Assembly (NCBI RefSeq): GCF_001718835.1
Contig: NZ_CP013442.1
Location: forward strand, 248,001 to 312,000
Direction: 5' to 3'
Source: Burkholderia cepacia
Lineage (GTDB): Bacteria; Pseudomonadota; Gammaproteobacteria; Burkholderiales; Burkholderiaceae
Length of the DNA: 64,000 nt
This document shows positions 1-8,643 of the stretch, one piece after another. Under the pieces are notes generated by a model, which made no database searches, was not told where the DNA came from, and saw only the letters and a list, made by a program, of their open reading frames with translations. The translations under genes and the position numbers were made by a program. The number at the start of each line of letters is the position of its first letter. Positions within the stretch are counted from its first letter, which is position 1.

Positions 1-290
1 ACATGGCGGACGTCGCGAAGCTGATTCGCGTGCTGCACCGGCTCGTCGATGCGGGGCACAGCGTCGTCGTGATCGAGCACGACCTCGACGTGATCGCGGA
101 AGCCGACTGGATCATCGATCTCGGGCCGGAAGGCGGCGTGGGCGGCGGCACGATCGTCGCGGCGGCGCCGCCGGAGGCGCTCGTGCAGGTGAGCGCGAGC
201 CATACGGGGCGTGCGCTCGAACCCGTGCTGGCGCGCAGCGGCGCCGAGCGCGGCGAAAACAGGCGAAGCGGCGAGGCGGGGGCTGCGTGA
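1..290 (+). CDS. UvrA-type excinuclease ABC subunit A, C-terminal end (partial)
   Basis: Only the last ~95 residues are in the window; the reading frame is open at the left edge. The sequence VVVIEHDLDVIAEADWIIDL followed by GPEGG is the typical end of the second ATPase domain of UvrA, the damage-recognition ATPase of nucleotide excision repair. It includes the switch histidine region of the ABC fold. Whether this is the housekeeping UvrA or a UvrA2-like paralogue cannot be told from the tail. The stop is at 288-290, and the next gene converges on it from the other strand. Confidence 0.85.
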   Translation, partial: MADVAKLIRVLHRLVDAGHSVVVIEHDLDVIAEADWIIDLGPEGGVGGGTIVAAAPPEALVQVSASHTGRALEPVLARSGAERGENRRSGEAGAA

Positions 291-315
291 GCGGGATGGG
301 CCCGGTGAACAGGCC

Positions 316-1722
316 CTAAGCCGCAACGACCCGGTTGCGGCCTTGATGCTTCGCGCGGTACAGGCGTTCGTCGGCCTTGCGCAGGATCGCGTCGATCGTC
401 TCGCCGTCCCGGCCGAATTCGGAGGCGCCGACACTCACGGTGACCTTGATCGGTTCGCCGATACCCGCTTCGAACGGCGCGCCGGCGATCGCCGCGCGGA
501 TGCGCTCGCCGATCGACCGGGCGGTGTCCAGCGCGGCTTGCGGCAGCAGCACCATGAATTCCTCGCCGCCCACCCGCGCAACGCCGTCGTACGGCCGGAT
601 CGCATCGGCGCATTTGTCGACGAAGCGCTGCAACACCTGATCGCCCGCCTGATGCCCGTAACTGTCGTTGATCGCCTTGAAGTGGTCGAGATCGAGCGCG
701 AGCAGCGAGAACGGCGCGCCGTTGCGTTTCGCCAGCGCGATTTCGGTTTCTACGCGGTCGAGGAAATGCCGCCGGTTGGTCGCGCCCGTGAGCGGGTCGG
801 TGGCCGCCAGGTGCTCGAGCTTTTCGTTGGTCCGTTGCAGCGCCTGCAACGCGCGCTCCGTCCTGGCCATCGCGTCCCTCAACCGGGCAAACAGTTCTGC
901 CTGGCTGTAGATCTTCGAAAACGAACGGGTCGTTTGAAAGGCCTGCACGACGCCGAAACTGAGCAGGAAGAAGCCGGCCGCGAAAATCGCATGTGCGAGC
1001 CACCACATGTGATTCCACGGCCGCCCGAGGATGAAGGCGAGCGAGGAGAGTGCAAACGACGTGACCGACATGCCGTAGATCGTCATCAGCGGCGAGCGGA
1101 TGCGGCGCAGCACGAGCGCGGCGACGTTCACGGCGAAGAGCGCGAGCGCGCCGCCTTCCATCGACACGCGCACCCACGGGTTGCCGGCCACCGGCGAGCA
1201 GGCGATCACGGCGACCGCGACGTCGATCAGCACGAACAGCGCGATCCACGCCGCCCAGACGCGGCGATCGGTTCGGGTTGCTTCGCTGTCGGCCGCACGG
1301 CTGTACGCAAGCTGCCCGACAAGGACCAGGATCGACATCGTCAGGCGCGATGCCGGCCCGTACAGCAGGAACAGCCAGATGTTGTGATGCGCCATGCCGG
1401 TGAACAGGCCATGCAACGCATAGATGACGGAAAAGCCCAGAAAGCCCAGCGTAAGCCAGCGCAGCAACGGCTCACCCGACAGGCGATAGCAGCGCCAGCA
1501 GACATACGTGACGAACACGCCTTCGAGCGTGGCGGCCGCGATCGCCAGTTCGTGAAAGGCGTGATTCTCGAATCTCAACGACGGGTCCTGGAAGAAGTAC
1601 AGATAGGCGATCAGATACAGCGGCACCAGCGCGAAGCCGATCAGCAGCAGCCGGGCATAACCTCTGGTGATCGACTGAACGACCTGCCCGGATGTCTCAT
1701 TGGCGGCAACATGGAGGGTCAT
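316..1722 (-). CDS. Membrane-anchored GGDEF diguanylate cyclase
   Basis: Makes the second messenger c-di-GMP from two GTP. The N-terminal ~270 residues hold about seven or eight hydrophobic segments, a MASE-like membrane sensor. A short coiled linker (RTERALQALQRTNEKLEHL) leads into a complete GGDEF domain (SLLALDLDHFKAINDSYGHQ). The active-site motif is GGEEF, and an RxxD product-inhibition site (RPYD) sits exactly five residues before it, so the enzyme should be active and feedback-controlled. No EAL domain is present. The start is uncertain: ATG codons at 1722 and 1734 are both possible, and neither has a strong ribosome-binding site. The gene stands alone between the uvrA end and the divergent lipid operon. 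Confidence 0.88.
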   Translation of the reverse strand: MTLHVAANETSGQVVQSITRGYARLLLIGFALVPLYLIAYLYFFQDPSLRFENHAFHELAIAAATLEGVFVTYVCWRCYRLSGEPLLRWLTLGFLGFSVIYALHGLFTGMAHHNIWLFLLYGPASRLTMSILVLVGQLAYSRAADSEATRTDRRVWAAWIALFVLIDVAVAVIACSPVAGNPWVRVSMEGGALALFAVNVAALVLRRIRSPLMTIYGMSVTSFALSSLAFILGRPWNHMWWLAHAIFAAGFFLLSFGVVQAFQTTRSFSKIYSQAELFARLRDAMARTERALQALQRTNEKLEHLAATDPLTGATNRRHFLDRVETEIALAKRNGAPFSLLALDLDHFKAINDSYGHQAGDQVLQRFVDKCADAIRPYDGVARVGGEEFMVLLPQAALDTARSIGERIRAAIAGAPFEAGIGEPIKVTVSVGASEFGRDGETIDAILRKADERLYRAKHQGRNRVVAA

Positions 1723-2073
1723 GTTCAGCCCCATTTTCGTCGGATGGTTTTCAGTATAGGCAAAGGGACGCATCCATACCGAACTTCATGCCCGCCGAAT
1801 AACCCGCATCGCAAGAAAGTCAATTCGATATCGAATTCATGCGCGTCGCACGTTAAACGAAACGAAAGAGCATTGACCGGTAAACGCAAGAATTCATGGA
1901 ATCGGTTTCCACCATCCCTTGTTCATTTTCGTATTCAAATCGCGAATTAATATCGAAAATTTGTTTCGGGATACCAAATGCGTCGGCGTTGACGATAGGA
2001 AAATTCATTTTGAGTTTCCAATTTCATCCATGGAATATGTGCCGGACAATTTAATTTTACTGAGAGACACTCC
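1723..2073. other. AT-rich divergent intergenic region
   Basis: This 350-nt region separates the diguanylate cyclase (leftward) from the lipid operon (rightward). Roughly 1790-2070 is conspicuously AT-rich for this genome. It holds a perfect 16-bp palindrome at 1822-1837 and several AT-only stretches around 1925-1960 and 2040-2065. I see no coding sequence. It probably carries the operon promoter and sites for a global silencer or activator. Confidence 0.6.
1822..1837. promoter_or_regulatory. Perfect 16-bp palindrome upstream of the lipid operon
   Basis: AATTCGATATCGAATT is a perfect inverted repeat about 240 nt before the first desaturase gene. It sits in the AT-rich part of the divergent region and is a candidate regulator-binding site. 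The binding protein is unknown. Confidence 0.4.
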
Positions 2074-3108
2074 ATGAGTCCCGGCCAGCCTCCGTCTTCG
2101 AGCGAAGGTGCGAGCCAGCCCGAGGGTGCGATCGGAAGCGCGATTCCCGCGTCTTTTTCTTCCGGTTCGCATGGCCCGGCTCGCCCGACGAGGATCTCGA
2201 CCCGTTCGACCGTCCGTCTCGATCGCCGCATCGCCGCCGTCGTCACACTGCTGCCGGCGTTGGGCACGGTCGCGGCGATCGCGTTATGGGTCGGCGGCTA
2301 CGTGCCGGGCGCCGTCGAACTGATCGTGTTCGCAGTCTTTTATTTCGCCACCGCATTGGGGCTCGAAGTCGGCTTTCATCGCCACGTGACGCACAAGGCG
2401 TTCAAGGCGAAGCCGTGGGTGCGGGTCGCGCTGATCGCGCTCGGCTCGATGGGCGCGCACGGCCCCGTCAACTGGTGGGCGTCGACGCATCGGCGCCATC
2501 ATTCGACCAGCGACGGCGACGGCGATCCCCATTCGCCGCACTTGTCGGGCGAGGGCGCCGGCGGCCGGCTCAAGGGCCTGTATCACAGTCACATGGGATG
2601 GCTGTTCGTCGGCGAGTCGACGCGGCCGGCGGGATGGGAAAAATACGTGCCCGACCTCTATCAGGACCCGCTCGTGTTCAAGCAGCACATGGCGTACTAC
2701 CGCTGGGTCTGGATCGGGCTCGCACTGCCGCCGCTGATCTGCGGGCTCGCGTCGCGTTCGTGGATGGGCGTGCTGCTCGGCTTCCTGTGGGGCGACATGG
2801 TGCGGATCTTCGCGGTCAGCCATTGCATCTGGGCGCTGAACTCGCTGTGTCACGTGATCGGCCGGCGCGATTTCCATACCACCGCGCATGACCGCAGCCG
2901 CAACAGCCTGTTGCTCGCGATCCCGACGTTCGGGCAGGGCTGGCACAACAACCATCACGCGTTTCCCGCGTCCGCCTTCACCGGGCTGCATTGGTGGCAG
3001 GTCGATCCGGGTGGGCTGTTCGTGCGCGTGCTGGAACGCCTGCACCTCGTCTACGACGTGCAGCGCCCCAGCGCGGAACTGATCGAAAAGAAGCGCATCG
3101 CACCATGA
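2074..3108 (+). CDS. Membrane acyl desaturase, first gene of the lipid operon
   Basis: 344-residue member of the stearoyl-CoA/acyl-lipid desaturase family, which uses a di-iron centre and O2 to put a double bond into an acyl chain. The three histidine boxes are present: HRHVTH (102-107), HRRHH (139-143) and HNNHH (291-295). Hydrophobic segments lie between boxes 1-2 and 2-3 as usual. The first ~50 residues are a Ser/Pro-rich, probably disordered extension. It heads a same-strand operon with an ACP, a methyltransferase, a second desaturase and an acyl-AMP ligase. From memory, the order desaturase-ACP-CFA synthase-desaturase resembles the afcABCD antifungal-lipid genes of Burkholderia; this needs checking. 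The substrate is probably an ACP-bound chain, by inference. Confidence 0.9.
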   Translation: MSPGQPPSSSEGASQPEGAIGSAIPASFSSGSHGPARPTRISTRSTVRLDRRIAAVVTLLPALGTVAAIALWVGGYVPGAVELIVFAVFYFATALGLEVGFHRHVTHKAFKAKPWVRVALIALGSMGAHGPVNWWASTHRRHHSTSDGDGDPHSPHLSGEGAGGRLKGLYHSHMGWLFVGESTRPAGWEKYVPDLYQDPLVFKQHMAYYRWVWIGLALPPLICGLASRSWMGVLLGFLWGDMVRIFAVSHCIWALNSLCHVIGRRDFHTTAHDRSRNSLLLAIPTFGQGWHNNHHAFPASAFTGLHWWQVDPGGLFVRVLERLHLVYDVQRPSAELIEKKRIAP

Positions 3109-3133
3109 CCAACTCTCGACGGGAGCCGAGCGA

Positions 3134-3418
3134 ATGAAGAGCGCCACCTCGAACGCAGCGGAACACGACACGAAAAGCCACGAGGACATCCTCGACTGGA
3201 TGACCGGCTATCTGGCAGCCCGACTACGCACCGGCAGAGGATCGATCGACGTGGACAAGCAGTTCATCGACTACGGCCTCGATTCGGCCGACGCGATGAA
3301 GATGGTCGGCGATCTCGAGGATTACGTCGGCTTCGAGCTGTCTCCGAGCCTGCCTTATCAATATCCGACGATCGACGCGCTCGCGCAGGCGCTGGCCGAT
3401 CTGCGGGCCGGGCGATAG
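3134..3418 (+). CDS. Acyl carrier protein
   Basis: 94-residue acidic carrier protein. The phosphopantetheine site is in DYGLDSADAMKMV, with Ser51 as the attachment residue, followed by the usual helix II-III pattern. It is longer than housekeeping AcpP at the N-terminus and looks like a PKS/NRPS-type stand-alone PP-binding domain. It starts 26 nt after the desaturase and ends 13 nt before the methyltransferase. It most likely holds the acyl chain while the neighbouring desaturases and methyltransferase act. It would be loaded by the acyl-AMP ligase encoded at 6402, an inference from context. Confidence 0.9.
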   Translation: MKSATSNAAEHDTKSHEDILDWMTGYLAARLRTGRGSIDVDKQFIDYGLDSADAMKMVGDLEDYVGFELSPSLPYQYPTIDALAQALADLRAGR

Positions 3419-3430
3419 GGAGACCGAACG

Positions 3431-4357
3431 ATGACCGTCCAGATCCAGGATGCCGGCGCACCGGTGCGCGAGGTGCCGTACGGCGCATCCGCCGACGCGA
3501 TCCAGTATCACTACGACATCGGCAACGCGTTCCTCGCGCTCGCGCAGGAAAGCGGCCGCAACTACTCGTGCGCGATGTACGAGCCGGGCGATACGCACGA
3601 ACAGGCGCAGGTCCGCAAGCTCGACTACCACATCGCGCAGATCCGGGCGCGCGGCGCGGCGCGCGTGCTCGACATCGGCTGCGGCTGGGGCGCGCTGCTC
3701 GACAGGCTCGTCACGGTCGCCGGCGTGCAGGAGGCGGTGGGGCTCACGCTGTCGAACGAGCAGTTGAAATACATCGGCGAGCGATATCGGCACCCGGGCA
3801 TCGACGTGATGCTGCGGAACTGGCAGGACTACGCGCCCGAGCAGCCGTTCGACGGCATCATCTCGCTCGGCGCGTTCGAGCACTTCGCGAAGATCGACGA
3901 AGACAAGGTCGAAGCGTATCGCCATTTCTTCAGGAAATGCCATGCGTTCCTGAAGCCGGGCGGCCGGATGTCGCTGCAGACGATGGGTTACGGCGACGTT
4001 CCGCGCGACGCGCGGCACACCGATCTCTTCATCGCGCGCGAAGTCTTTCCGGAATCGGATCTGCCGTACCTCGCGGATATCGTCCGGGCCTCCGAAATGC
4101 TGTTCGAAGTGGAGCTCGTCCGCAACGATCGCCATGACTACGTGAAGACGATGCGCGCGTGGTTCGAGAACCTGCGCGCGCATCGTCGCGAGGCGCTCGA
4201 ACTCGCGCCGCTCGACGTGGTCGAGCGCTACGAACGGCTGTACCGGACGATGAGCTATTCGTTCGATCTCGGCGCGTTCGTGCTGTACCGGATCACGTTC
4301 CGGCGCATCGAGCCGACCCGGATCCATGCGATCTCGCCTCGGGCGGCCGCCGTATGA
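3431..4357 (+). CDS. Cyclopropane-fatty-acid-synthase-like SAM methyltransferase
   Basis: 308-residue SAM-dependent methyltransferase of the CFA/mycolic acid synthase family. The SAM-binding loop VLDIGCGWGALL lies at 79-90, and the family signature YHYDIGN near residue 28 is present. Later sequence (IISLGAFEHF, FRKCHAFLKPGGRMSLQT) matches motifs of the same fold. Family members add a methylene or methyl group to a double bond, so the enzyme could act on the alkene made by the adjacent desaturases. It is shorter than E. coli Cfa (~380 aa) because it lacks the N-terminal lipid-binding domain, which fits a carrier-protein-bound substrate. Its stop overlaps the next start (ATGA), indicating translational coupling. 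Confidence 0.88.
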   Translation: MTVQIQDAGAPVREVPYGASADAIQYHYDIGNAFLALAQESGRNYSCAMYEPGDTHEQAQVRKLDYHIAQIRARGAARVLDIGCGWGALLDRLVTVAGVQEAVGLTLSNEQLKYIGERYRHPGIDVMLRNWQDYAPEQPFDGIISLGAFEHFAKIDEDKVEAYRHFFRKCHAFLKPGGRMSLQTMGYGDVPRDARHTDLFIAREVFPESDLPYLADIVRASEMLFEVELVRNDRHDYVKTMRAWFENLRAHRREALELAPLDVVERYERLYRTMSYSFDLGAFVLYRITFRRIEPTRIHAISPRAAAV

Positions 4358-5379
4358 AGGACGCGGCCGCCGACGGCGCCGACCGTGCGCAGGCGCCGGA
4401 CCGCGCGGCATCGCCGGCCGGTTCGGCGGGCTCGCCCATGCCCGGCGAACACGCGGCCGGGCATCTGTCCCGCGCGTCGTCGGCGCGCCATCTGGGCGTC
4501 GCGTCGATACCGGCGGTCGGCACCGTCGCCGCACTCGCGCTGTGGGGCGGATTCGGCCTGGCGCCGCACGCGCAGGACATCGCGATGCTCGTGATCTTCT
4601 ACGTGCTCAACATCCTCGGCATGGAGCTTGCGCTGCATCGCTACTTCGCGCATCGCACGTTCAAGGCCGCGCCGTCGATGAAGGTCGTGCTCGCGATCCT
4701 CGGCTCGCTCGCCTACATGGGGCCGCTGATGTGGTGGGTGGCGATTCACCGGCTGCATCATGCGAACGCCGACGGCCCCGGCGATCCGCATACGCCGCAG
4801 TTGGGCGGACACGGCTTCGTCGGCCGCGCGAAAGGGATCCTGCACGGCCACGTCGGCTGGCTGTTCGACCCGTCGTCCGCGCGCCCCAACGGCTGGAATC
4901 GATACGCGAACGACATGTACCGCGATCCGACGCTGTTGCGCATTCATCTCGCGTACGACTTCTGGCTGCTGCTGGGCCTGCTGCTGCCGGCCGCGATCGG
5001 CGGGCTGCTCGCCCTGTCGTGGCGGGGCGCGCTGCTGGGCCTCCTGTGGGGCGGCAGCGTGCGGATCTTCCTCGCGACGAACGCGATCTGGGCGGTCAAT
5101 TCCGTCGGCCATTCGCTCGGCGGCCGCCGGCCGTTTCCCGGCCGCGACCAGAGCCGCAACGCGTGGTGGCTCGCGATCCTGACGCTCGGGGCCGGCTGGC
5201 ACAACAACCATCACGCCTTTCCGCAGTACGCGAGCACGCGCTTCCAGCGATGGCAGATCGACGTGACCGGATCGCTGATCGCGCTGCTCGAAAGGCTGGG
5301 GCTGGTGTGGGACGTTCAGCACCCCGATCCGGACGCGATCCGCCAACGGCTGGCGGACCCGCGTCGCCGCGATGCATGA
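4354..5379 (+). CDS. Second membrane acyl desaturase of the lipid operon
   Basis: 341 residues from the ATG that overlaps the previous stop. Open frame extends upstream, but only inside the methyltransferase gene, so this start is preferred. Histidine boxes HRYFAH (95-100), HRLHH (132-136) and HNNHH (283-287) define a di-iron membrane desaturase. It is a diverged paralogue of the desaturase at 2074: GTVAA-ALWGG, DPHTPQ and GWHNNHHAFP are shared patterns. Two desaturases in one operon imply two double bonds, or an alkene followed by further oxidation of the same chain. Confidence 0.9.
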   Translation: MKDAAADGADRAQAPDRAASPAGSAGSPMPGEHAAGHLSRASSARHLGVASIPAVGTVAALALWGGFGLAPHAQDIAMLVIFYVLNILGMELALHRYFAHRTFKAAPSMKVVLAILGSLAYMGPLMWWVAIHRLHHANADGPGDPHTPQLGGHGFVGRAKGILHGHVGWLFDPSSARPNGWNRYANDMYRDPTLLRIHLAYDFWLLLGLLLPAAIGGLLALSWRGALLGLLWGGSVRIFLATNAIWAVNSVGHSLGGRRPFPGRDQSRNAWWLAILTLGAGWHNNHHAFPQYASTRFQRWQIDVTGSLIALLERLGLVWDVQHPDPDAIRQRLADPRRRDA

Positions 5380-5418
5380 CTCGCGTTCCCCTGCAACAGC
5401 CATCAACCGGACCTCGCG

Positions 5419-6405
5419 ATGACGACATCAAAAATCTTCGATGCGCGCGTGCACGTGCTGCCCGACGTCGTGTCGAAGCTCGTCTGGAAGAACTACGCGC
5501 GCGACGCATGGAAGATTCGCCATGAACTGCTCGCCGACGAATCGATCGCTTTCCTGAAGGCGCGCGGCGTCGCACGCGCCGCGGGCATCTGTTACGCGGG
5601 GCAGCCGGGCATCGCGCCGTTCCTCAATGACTTCGTCGCGCAACTGGCGTCGCGCCATCCGGCGTTCCTGGTGCCGTTCGGCACCGTGCATCCGCTCGAC
5701 CGCGATTGCGCGCGCGAAACCGTCCGCGTGCTGGACGAATTGAACTTCGCCGGCCTCAAGATTCACTGCCATTTGCTGAAGATGGCGCCGGACGACGACG
5801 CGCTCGCGCCGATTTTCGAAGCGGTTGCCGACCGGGGCAAAGTGCTGAACCTGCATTCGGGCGCCGTCGCGAAAAACAATACGCAGCTGGACGACATCCG
5901 CCGCCTCTGCAATGTCGGGCGCTTCCGGCGCGCGATGCGGCATACGCCGCATCTGAAGGTCATCGTTCCGCACATCGGCTACGACGAAGTTCAGGAATAC
6001 GTCGACCTGCTCGACGAATTTCCCAATCTGTACTTCGATACCGCGATGGCGATAGGCGGCCATCGTGTCGCAACCGGCGAGATCGTGCCCGATGTCCGGC
6101 CGTTGCGGGAGGCGCGCTTTCCGCGCGGCGCGCATCCGCATCTGCCGACCCCGTGGAAGCCCGCGCTGGAACAACTGGTGCCGCAGATTTGCGATCGTCC
6201 CGGCCGCTTTCTGTATGGCAGCGACTTTCCGCTGATCCCGTATGAATGGGATTTCGAAATCGAGCAGCTCAAGCGCTACCTGCCCGAGGGCGTGCTTCAC
6301 AAGGTGCTGTGGGAAAACGCCAATGCACTGTTCGACGGCGGCGCGCCCGCCGGTGCATCAGCCGAAACGCTCACGCCAGAACCCACCACGGAGCCGGCAC
6401 CATGA
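5419..6405 (+). CDS. Amidohydrolase-superfamily (amidohydrolase_2) TIM-barrel protein
   Basis: 328-residue TIM-barrel hydrolase or decarboxylase. Blocks supporting this are FDARVHVLP at the first strand, FAGLKIHCHLLKM, LNLHSGAV, VIVPHIGYDE and the late metal-binding Asp in YGSDFPLIPYEWD. The usual first-strand HxH is reduced to a single His (VHVLP), so the metal site may differ from the canonical one. It starts 39 nt after the desaturase and overlaps the ligase gene by four bases. Its job in a fatty-acyl pathway is not obvious; it may hydrolyse or decarboxylate an intermediate or release the product. Substrate unknown. Confidence 0.75.
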   Translation: MTTSKIFDARVHVLPDVVSKLVWKNYARDAWKIRHELLADESIAFLKARGVARAAGICYAGQPGIAPFLNDFVAQLASRHPAFLVPFGTVHPLDRDCARETVRVLDELNFAGLKIHCHLLKMAPDDDALAPIFEAVADRGKVLNLHSGAVAKNNTQLDDIRRLCNVGRFRRAMRHTPHLKVIVPHIGYDEVQEYVDLLDEFPNLYFDTAMAIGGHRVATGEIVPDVRPLREARFPRGAHPHLPTPWKPALEQLVPQICDRPGRFLYGSDFPLIPYEWDFEIEQLKRYLPEGVLHKVLWENANALFDGGAPAGASAETLTPEPTTEPAP

Positions 6406-8204
6406 CGCATGCCGACCGCTCGACGTCCGCCGGCACGTTTGCGGATTTCGTCGAACTGACGCGATACCGCGCCGCGCATCAGCCTGACCTGCGGGTCTAC
6501 ACGTTCGTGACGGGCGGCGAGCGCGCGGAGCAGCATCTCGATTGCGCCGATCTGGACAGGCGCGCGGGCGTCGTCGCGGCGGCGCTGGAACAGGTCGCCC
6601 GCCCCGGGGATCGCGTGCTGCTGCTGTTTCCGCCCGGAATCGACTACATCGTCGCGCTGTTCGGCTGCATGTATGCGGGCGTCGTCGCGGTGCCCGCCTA
6701 TCCGGTCGAGCCTGCGCAGGCGGAACGCACGTTGCGGCGGCTGATCGGCATCGTCGAGAATTGCGCACCGGCCGCGATCCTGTCGACCACGGCCGTGCGC
6801 AACGACGCCAGTCGCATCGAAGCCGGTTCGTCCACGCTCGGCAGCCTGCGTTGGGTCACGGTCGACACGCTGGGCGACGTCGCCGAACGCTACGTCCCGC
6901 GGCCGGTGAATCACGGGGCACCCGTCTACCTGCAATACACGTCCGGCTCGACCGGCGCGCCGAAGGGCGTGATGATCAGCCATCGAAACCTGCTGCACAA
7001 TTCCGCGCTGATCGCGAGCCGCTTCGAGCACGACGCCGACAGCCGGGGCGTGATCTGGCTGCCGCCGTATCACGACATGGGCCTGATCGGCGGCATCCTT
7101 CAGCCGCTTTACGTCGGCTTTCCGGTAACGCTGATGTCGCACGTCGATTTCCTCAAGCATCCGCTGCGCTGGCTGCGCATGATCGGCGAGCGGCGCGCGA
7201 CGACGAGCGGCGGTCCGAACTTCGCGTATCAGATGCTCGCCACGATGCGCATCGCGGATGCCGATCTGGACAAGCTCGATCTCGGCTCGTGGGACCTCGC
7301 GTTCGTCGGCGCCGAACCGATCCGGCGCGGCACGCTGCAAGCGTTCGCGCAGCGCTTCGCGCGCTGCGGCTTCGATGCACGGGCGTTCTATCCATGCTAC
7401 GGCCTGGCGGAGCATACGCTATTCATGACGGGCGGCCTGAAATCGCAGCCCCCCGTCATCCCGGTCGCGCCGGGTGATGCGCAGCCGGCGCGTGAACCCG
7501 ACGCGCAGCTCGCGGGCACGACGATCGGATGCGGCGACGCAGCCGGCGACAGCCTGACGCTGATCGTCGACCCCGACACCCGCGTGCCGTGCGGCGACGG
7601 CCAGGTCGGCGAAATCTGGGCGCAAGGGCCGAGCGTCGCGCTCGGCTACTGGAACAATCGCGCGCTGAGCGAGCAGACCTTCGAAGCCGAGCTGCCCGGC
7701 TACGATGGGCGCTTCCTGCGCACCGGCGATTTCGGTTATCGGTCGGGGTCCGAAGTTTTCGTCACGGGACGCCTGAAGGACATGATGCTGATCCGCGGCG
7801 CCAATCATTACCCGCACGACGTCGAGGAGACGATCGAGCCGCTCGACGCCGAACTGTTTCGCCCCGGAGGGTGCGCGGTGTTCGCGCTCGAGGCCGACGC
7901 CACGCCGCAGGTGATCGTCGTGCGCGAGTTGCGGGCGCGCTACCTGAAGGCGTTCAGCGACGGCGATCATGCAAGCGCTCATGCACCCGACGCGCTGTTC
8001 GGCAGGCTGCGTCATGCCATCAATCTGCACCACGGCATAGCGGTGCACAACATCGTGTTCACGTCGCCGTCGGCGATACCGAAGACGACCAGCGGAAAGG
8101 TCCAGCGGCACGCCTGTCGCGAACTGTTTCTCAGCGACACGCTGCCGGTGATCACGCAGTGGCGCGCGCAGCTCGACGCGCCGAACGACATCCGGAACAA
8201 CTGA
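6402..8204 (+). CDS. Fatty acyl-AMP ligase
   Basis: 600 residues from the ATG overlapping the previous stop. ANL-superfamily adenylating enzyme with the P-loop YTSGSTGAPKG at 179-189. Motifs typical of FAALs follow: VIWLPPYHDMGLIGGIL, GPNFAYQM, FYPCYGLAEHTLFM, LRTGDFGY and VTGRLKDMMLIRGANHYPHD. The FYPxYGLAExTLF and RGxNHYPxDxE patterns are those of FAALs, which activate a free fatty acid as acyl-AMP and pass it to an ACP rather than to CoA. The ACP at 3134 is the likely acceptor. The C-terminal domain is complete (PKTTSGKVQR with the catalytic Lys). This enzyme probably starts the pathway. Confidence 0.93.
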   Translation: MTHADRSTSAGTFADFVELTRYRAAHQPDLRVYTFVTGGERAEQHLDCADLDRRAGVVAAALEQVARPGDRVLLLFPPGIDYIVALFGCMYAGVVAVPAYPVEPAQAERTLRRLIGIVENCAPAAILSTTAVRNDASRIEAGSSTLGSLRWVTVDTLGDVAERYVPRPVNHGAPVYLQYTSGSTGAPKGVMISHRNLLHNSALIASRFEHDADSRGVIWLPPYHDMGLIGGILQPLYVGFPVTLMSHVDFLKHPLRWLRMIGERRATTSGGPNFAYQMLATMRIADADLDKLDLGSWDLAFVGAEPIRRGTLQAFAQRFARCGFDARAFYPCYGLAEHTLFMTGGLKSQPPVIPVAPGDAQPAREPDAQLAGTTIGCGDAAGDSLTLIVDPDTRVPCGDGQVGEIWAQGPSVALGYWNNRALSEQTFEAELPGYDGRFLRTGDFGYRSGSEVFVTGRLKDMMLIRGANHYPHDVEETIEPLDAELFRPGGCAVFALEADATPQVIVVRELRARYLKAFSDGDHASAHAPDALFGRLRHAINLHHGIAVHNIVFTSPSAIPKTTSGKVQRHACRELFLSDTLPVITQWRAQLDAPNDIRNN

Positions 8205-8217
8205 CGAGGAACGCAGC

Positions 8218-8637
8218 ATGCAAGAAAAACTGGACGCGGACTACTTCAACCGATTCGGCGCCAACTATCTGCCGGGCCTGCTCGGCATCGTCGTCAACCG
8301 GGTCGAGAAAAACCACGTGCTCGCCGAGCTGACGATTCGCGAAGCCGTGCTCGCGCACGGCATCCTCCATGCGGGCACGATCGTCAGCATCGCCGATACC
8401 GCATGCGGCTACGGGTGTCTCGCGAGCTTGCCGGAAGGCGCGTCCAGCTTCAGCACGCTCGAGCTGAAGAGCAATTTCATGGGGTCGGCCCGCGCCGGCG
8501 TGATCGTCTGCGAGGCGCGCGCGCTCCATAGCGGCCGCATGACGCAGGTCTGGGACGCGACCGTCCGGCATCGCGAAACGGACAAGCTGCTCGCCACGTT
8601 CCGCTGCACGCAGATGATCCTCTGGCCGACGAAGTAG
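8218..8637 (+). CDS. PaaI-type hotdog thioesterase
   Basis: 139-residue hotdog-fold protein. The central block AHGILHAGTIVSIADTACGY is the PaaI/YdiI-type signature: the glycine-rich turn with HAG, then a helix with the acidic catalytic residue. FSTLELKSNFMGSA is the following strand. These enzymes hydrolyse acyl-CoA or acyl-ACP thioesters. It is placed 13 nt after the ligase, so it likely releases the finished acyl product from the carrier protein or clears mis-loaded chains. Confidence 0.85.
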   Translation: MQEKLDADYFNRFGANYLPGLLGIVVNRVEKNHVLAELTIREAVLAHGILHAGTIVSIADTACGYGCLASLPEGASSFSTLELKSNFMGSARAGVIVCEARALHSGRMTQVWDATVRHRETDKLLATFRCTQMILWPTK

Positions 8638-8643
8638 ATCGCG

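Noticed and set aside
211..1950. Long plus-strand open frame opposite the diguanylate cyclase
   Set aside because: Arg/Gln-rich shadow translation in high-GC DNA; the GGDEF protein on the other strand has all family motifs.
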